Position numbers and translations under genes: made by a program. Source: Marinomonas sp. CT5 (GTDB lineage: Bacteria; Pseudomonadota; Gammaproteobacteria; Pseudomonadales; Marinomonadaceae). From it: a stretch of 64,000 nucleotides of DNA. The notes below the pieces were generated by a model. It worked only from the letters and a program-made list of their open reading frames with translations, ran no database searches and was not told the origin of the DNA. The stretch lies in assembly GCF_018336975.1 (NCBI RefSeq), contig NZ_CP025572.1, forward strand, positions 1,707,910 to 1,771,909. The letters run 5' to 3'. This document shows, one piece after another, positions 62,901 to 64,000 of the stretch (positions are counted from its first letter, which is position 1; the number at the start of each line of letters is the position of its first letter).

Positions 62901-63333
62901 GTTTGCGAGACAAGTCTTCGAGAGGAAGTTCCTGCCCTTCTTTTAAATGAAAGCGTTGAGCTTCTAAGTGTTGTTTTGGGCACAGACGAGTTATGCAGGA
63001 GGCTACTGTTGTCAAGACGATAGGGGTCTTGGTTTCGGTAAGCTTTGCTAAAGTTTCTAGGCGTTGAGAAATGATGTCTTGGTGTGGAGAGAATGCATCA
63101 TATGGTAGGGTTTCCCAATCGCTGAATCTCAGTATTTCCCGTTTACTGTGGTTTAAGAACTGTATTTCATCCTCAAGTTCGTTTAGCTCTCCAACCGTGT
63201 TGGCCATATATATGATGGGGTGTGGGTGTTGAGAGGCTAAGGAAAGCAGTTGTAGGGCTTTGCGGCTACCATCTAATCCTGAGATTAAGTTTTTGAAGCC
63301 GGGCTTTATAGTGAGCGATACAGTTTCTGGCAT
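59920..63333 (-). CDS. mfd: Transcription-repair coupling factor Mfd
   Basis: Removes stalled RNA polymerase at DNA lesions and recruits UvrA. The 1137-residue protein starts with UvrB-like domains (about 1-340), an RNA-polymerase-interaction domain near 475-550 (LNAPVVHIDHGVGRYLGLTN), then a RecG-like helicase with Walker A GDVGFGKTEVAMRAA near 630, DEEH in VIIDEEHRFGVKQKEQ near 730 and TLTATPIPRTLNMSLSG near 752. The C-terminal TRCF domain follows (about 985-1100). It begins 7 bp after folX and overlaps csiV. Confidence 0.96.
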   Translation of the reverse strand: MPETVSLTIKPGFKNLISGLDGSRKALQLLSLASQHPHPIIYMANTVGELNELEDEIQFLNHSKREILRFSDWETLPYDAFSPHQDIISQRLETLAKLTETKTPIVLTTVASCITRLCPKQHLEAQRFHLKEGQELPLEDLSRKLTNAGYLNVENVHEHGEYAIRGALMDVYPMGAENPIRIDWFDNEIDSIRWFDSETQRSINKVPEIKMLPAKEFPTTAQGIQQFRQAFRERFETNPLSSPIYQDISSGIIPAGIEYYLPLFFEQTASVFDYLPDNTLIIRSDNFNEQFASIQLDFRSRHESLSYNIERPILKPDEICLREDEIFAKLNHYTNIIFSSAGEHLNYQAPKNVKIDSKAAQPLEKLQTFLADTTTRVLIVAESAGRREALLELLKKHNIKPKQVDSWEAFTKSTKSLAITEGNISRGFIINDELALIPESEILGERVSQHRRRNKQNNINEDAIIRNLTELRLNAPVVHIDHGVGRYLGLTNLEIDGQETELLTLGYANDAKLYVPVSSLQLISRYTGADEDTAPLHKLGTDKWSTAKQKAAEKARDTAAELLEIYAQREARVGYAFAKPDDQYELFAAGFPFEETPDQQMAIDAVVKDMSSKKPMDRLVCGDVGFGKTEVAMRAAFLAVQDGKQVAVLVPTTLLAQQHYENFCDRFADWPVEVELLSRFRSGKQSNTSIDRLESGKADIVVGTHKLIQSGIKFANLGLVIIDEEHRFGVKQKEQFKALRAEVDILTLTATPIPRTLNMSLSGIRDLSIIATPPAKRLSVKTFVKQKDEHQIKEAILRELHRGGQVYYLHNEVQTIQKAAEELEELIPEARVIVGHGQMRERELEQVMSDFYHKRANVLVCSTIIETGIDIPNANTIIIERADKFGLAQLHQLRGRVGRSHHQAYAYLLTPNDRKVTGDAEKRLEAITLADTLGAGFTLATHDLEIRGTGELLGDGQSGHIEHVGFSLFMDMLDRAVKSLKNGESPDIDITSPTQTDINLRVPALIPEDYLGDVHSRLILYKRIASAHTSEELKDLQVEMIDRFGLLPDATKNLFRQTELKLKAESLGINKIEANAKEGKIFFNSKTPVDPMKLIKLIQTKPNTYKLAGSDTLKFLATMNSAEERFQQTTMTLELLH

Positions 63334-63340
63334 GTTGGGA

Positions 63341-63709
63341 TCAGTGTTCTCTAGTGGCAGACAGTGTTAGTGATACAGAGTCAGCAAAACGAAGGGCATG
63401 GGGTTTTGCTACTTCAACTTTTGCAAAAGTGACGTTGTTAGGAGTCATACAAAGTTCAAGTAAGTCCGCAGTGAGTTTTTCTAATAAAAGAAAACGATTA
63501 TTTTCTGTGTGAGCTATCATTTTTTTGCAAATGGTTCGATAGTTCACTGCGTTTTCAACATCATCAGTGTCATAAGCCTGCGAGGCTGGATAGTGAATCC
63601 AAGCATTAATGACAACATCTTGTTTATTTTGTTTCTCCGATTCATTGAATCCAATATAGGTTCGTAAACGTAAGTTTTTTATATGAATTTGAGCTTCTGG
63701 CTTTATCAT
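63341..63709 (-). CDS. folX: Dihydroneopterin triphosphate 2'-epimerase FolX
   Basis: A 122-residue tunnel-fold enzyme of the dihydroneopterin aldolase superfamily, which epimerises dihydroneopterin triphosphate. IHIKNLRLRTYIGFNESEKQ near 8-27, VVINAWIHYP near 34, NAVNYRTICKKMI near 55 and ENNRFLLLEKLTADLLE near 70 follow the FolX pattern closely, as does the C-terminal LRFADSVSLTLSATRE. The ATG at 63709 is used because GGAAG lies 6 nt upstream; ATG 63739 would add ten residues. First gene of the folX-mfd-csiV run. Confidence 0.93.
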   Translation of the reverse strand: MIKPEAQIHIKNLRLRTYIGFNESEKQNKQDVVINAWIHYPASQAYDTDDVENAVNYRTICKKMIAHTENNRFLLLEKLTADLLELCMTPNNVTFAKVEVAKPHALRFADSVSLTLSATREH

Positions 63710-64000
63710 GGCGTGCTTCCGTGTTTTGAGCTTATTCATTTAATGGGCGATATTGTGTCGTTTTCATTCGGGTATGGCAACTCACTAAAATACGCGGCAA
63801 TGCATTGTTTTGGATTACATTGCCAGTTTTTTAATTTGTATGCGGTGTTTTGTTAGATAAGTTAAATGCAATGTGGTTATAAAAGCACAAAAAAAGGGTC
63901 TTTTATAATTTGCAAGTCCAAAATTAAGGATAAAGTCGTAGTTTTAGGTAAAAGTTGATGCTTAAAGACCGTCTCATATGCTGGTCAAGGGGGGGAATGA
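63710..64000. other. Right-edge intergenic stretch with two hairpins
   Basis: No gene could be supported. GGCAATG (63796-63802) pairs with CATTGCC (63818-63824) and is followed by a T-run, so it is terminator-like on the plus strand. TTATAAAAG (63877-63885) pairs with CTTTTATAA (63900-63908). The folX promoter should lie in the first 80 bp. An open frame from ATG 63957 runs off the window and is too short to judge. Confidence 0.35.

Noticed and set aside
63957..64000. Start of a plus-strand gene at the window edge
   Set aside because: Only 14 codons are visible, without a good ribosome site or recognisable residues.

Overview
The window reads as chromosomal DNA from a free-living, probably marine, Gram-negative gammaproteobacterium. 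It carries LPS core and lipid A genes (Kdo kinase, acyltransferase, heptosyltransferase), FolX, CsiV beside Mfd, NhaB, SohB, YacL, AcpH and the conserved gloB-yafS-rnhA-dnaQ block. The moderately AT-rich composition and the gene mix fit an Oceanospirillales-type genome such as Marinomonas; that is inference from gene content, not a database match. No rRNA, tRNA, CRISPR array, insertion sequence or prophage was seen.

Layout. 1-2207: end of a hybrid sensor kinase (HATPase-REC-HPt) overlapping a REC-GGDEF diguanylate cyclase. 2312-3640: a DUF3422 membrane protein. 3712-11913: an N-acetylglucosamine locus. A leftward ABC sugar importer operon ending in a GntR regulator diverges from a rightward nagB-kinase-nagA operon; together they import, phosphorylate, deacetylate and deaminate an amino sugar without a PTS. 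12123-16315: a cold-shock gene, a 7-bp tandem repeat before an unrecognised membrane protein, and an AT-rich 7TMR-DISM kinase/response-regulator pair. 16609-24351: EamA transporter/LysR, a Map plus ParD-like pair with a palindromic operator, trpBA, an isochorismatase-type hydrolase, TetR and a Bcr/CflA-type MFS pump. 24556-28461: an unrecognised protein, a small membrane protein, guanine deaminase, a VanZ-like protein and DbpA. 28639-30969: a GGDEF-EAL protein.

30996-37499 is a five-gene peptide-type ABC importer whose LysR regulator is the last gene of the same run. 37719-40706 holds AcpH, the ribosome-assembly GTPase RbgA/YlqF, YacL and an acidic protein of unknown role, with a hairpin-rich gap between AcpH and RbgA. 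40926-44377 has the cis/trans fatty acid isomerase Cti and a luciferase-like oxidoreductase. 44440-47180 is the LPS cluster. 47186-51734 has a MetF-like protein, DUF1285, an SrmB-like helicase, a GcvA-type LysR that may use an AUU start, and PpnP. 51819-59080 has MltD, GloB, the YafS-like methyltransferase, RnhA, DnaQ, NhaB and SohB. 59138-63709 is a folX-mfd-csiV run on the minus strand.

Most genes belong to known families. The least explained items are the heptamer repeat and its downstream gene, the inverted-repeat operator over the ParD-like/Map start, a 37-bp near-perfect palindrome centred on a -10 box upstream of the MFS pump, the hairpin cluster before rbgA, and the possible AUU-initiated LysR gene. 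I found no clear multi-gene system that is wholly unknown.
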